Assembly (NCBI GenBank): GCA_043818555.1
Contig: JBDRFP010000015.1
Span: forward strand, 1-18,792
DNA length: 18,792 bases
Origin: JAUYIW01 sp043818555
GTDB lineage: Bacteria; Patescibacteriota; Patescibacteriia; UBA9934
Direction: 5' to 3'
Shown: piece by piece, positions 18,291-18,792 of the stretch
Numbering within the stretch: the first letter of the stretch is position 1
Layout of the letters: every line of letters starts with the position of its first letter
Notes under the pieces: model-generated
What the model saw: the letters and a program-made list of their open reading frames with translations, nothing else
What the model was told of the DNA's origin: nothing
Databases searched by the model: none
Program-made: the position numbers and the translations under genes

Positions 18291-18792
18291 ATGGAGAAAA
18301 GAGACCCGGGGCAGCCAAAAGTCGAAAAAGAACGTTCGCCAGAAGAGGAAAAGCAACAAGCTTTTTTTGGCGCTGTTTTGCAATGGGTGGATAAGCTTAC
18401 AACTCATCGACCACCAAAGATCGAGAAGAAACTTTCCAAGCTCCCGCGTTCGCTAGACCTCGGCGCTGCGTTCCTGCCGACAGTTCTGATGACAGTAATG
18501 ACCGCCTGCCATCCACGTGAGACAGGTGAAATTATCGAGTGCACAGATTCCGAAAGTGAATACATCCTTGCCATGATGGACTGGATTAACGATCATCCAG
18601 ATGAAATCCAACATAGCATGAATGAACTTTGGCCCGATGCGTCAGTTGATGCAGAAGAGATAATTAGCACGTTGAACAATGCAAACATAGAGTGCGGATT
18701 ATACGAGGGCACGGACACTGCCGGTGAAGCGCTGCTCGATAGTAATACAATAATTGTTGGGGTAGATGTTGACCGTTTTGAAATTAGCTTGG
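18291..18792 (+). CDS. HExxH-family paralogue 2 (3' end beyond window)
   Basis: ATG at 18291 opens a frame of 167 codons that runs off the window. Residues 1-73 match paralogue 1 closely without gaps: VEKERSPEEEKQQAFFGAVL, QWVDKLT, RPPKIEKKLSKLPRS, LGAAFLPT, and a cysteine at exactly position 73 (VMTAC). After it IIECTDSESEYI, DWINDHPDEIQ, ELWPDA and IECG follow paralogue 1 (IVECTQDESDYL and so on). The zinc motif lies beyond the end and cannot be checked. The ATG follows the DUF5654-like stop by two bases. No ribosome binding site is obvious. Confidence 0.8.
   Translation, partial: MEKRDPGQPKVEKERSPEEEKQQAFFGAVLQWVDKLTTHRPPKIEKKLSKLPRSLDLGAAFLPTVLMTVMTACHPRETGEIIECTDSESEYILAMMDWINDHPDEIQHSMNELWPDASVDAEEIISTLNNANIECGLYEGTDTAGEALLDSNTIIVGVDVDRFEISL

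Overview
The window looks like part of a reduced-genome bacterium of the Candidate Phyla Radiation (Patescibacteria). This is inferred from gene content and style, not from a marker gene: many short unassigned proteins, a DUF5654-type membrane protein, several genes whose start codon lies about 7-9 bases behind a -10 box (leaderless mRNAs), a PriA that has lost its ATPase motifs, and gene spacers filled with quasi-palindromes. The standard code with TGA as stop fits (gene ends at 4112 and 16347). Base composition is moderate overall, with AT-rich genes at 1697-2521 and 6772-8457 and clearly GC-rich ones at 15186-16174.

Region 1 (1-4112, + strand) is a cell-surface polysaccharide cluster: a gene tail, two family-2 glycosyltransferases, an orphan nucleotidyltransferase-fold protein and a Wzy/WaaL-like polytopic ligase or polymerase. 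Region 2 (4113-6730) holds palindromic repeats, then a promoter, a short RNA/small ORF and a terminator with a possible competing antiterminator, then an ABC exporter half-transporter with a strong Shine-Dalgarno sequence. Region 3 (6772-8880, +) is an unusual radical SAM protein followed by a small three-cysteine protein and a bidirectional terminator.

Region 4 (14719 down to 8930, - strand) is one probable operon: a secreted protein with a lysozyme/transglycosylase-like head and four C-terminal repeats, a Memo/LigB-like protein, a degenerate PriA, peptide deformylase (def) and methionyl-tRNA formyltransferase (fmt). def and fmt remove and add the formyl group of initiator methionine, and priA-def-fmt is a common bacterial order. 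Every spacer carries an inverted repeat, and fmt itself carries two in-frame copies of a short C/G-rich repeat.

Region 5 (14720-16236, +) contains a consensus promoter, a 29-codon ORF and two overlapping alternative hairpins, one of them a strong terminator (attenuator-like). They are followed by two GC-rich genes with good ribosome binding sites: a 94-residue protein of unknown function and a 161-residue lipoprotein. Region 6 (16311-18792) has a GIY-YIG protein and tRNA-Ala(GGC) on the - strand, and divergently a run of + strand genes: a HExxH metalloprotease-like membrane/lipoprotein, a MazG-type pyrophosphohydrolase, a DUF5654-like protein and the start of a second copy of the HExxH-family gene.

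The best leads for new biology are the tandem HExxH paralogues with a conserved N-terminal extension ahead of a lipobox-like cysteine, the two attenuator-like leaders, the ATPase-dead PriA, the in-frame repeats in fmt, and the radical SAM/small Cys protein pair.
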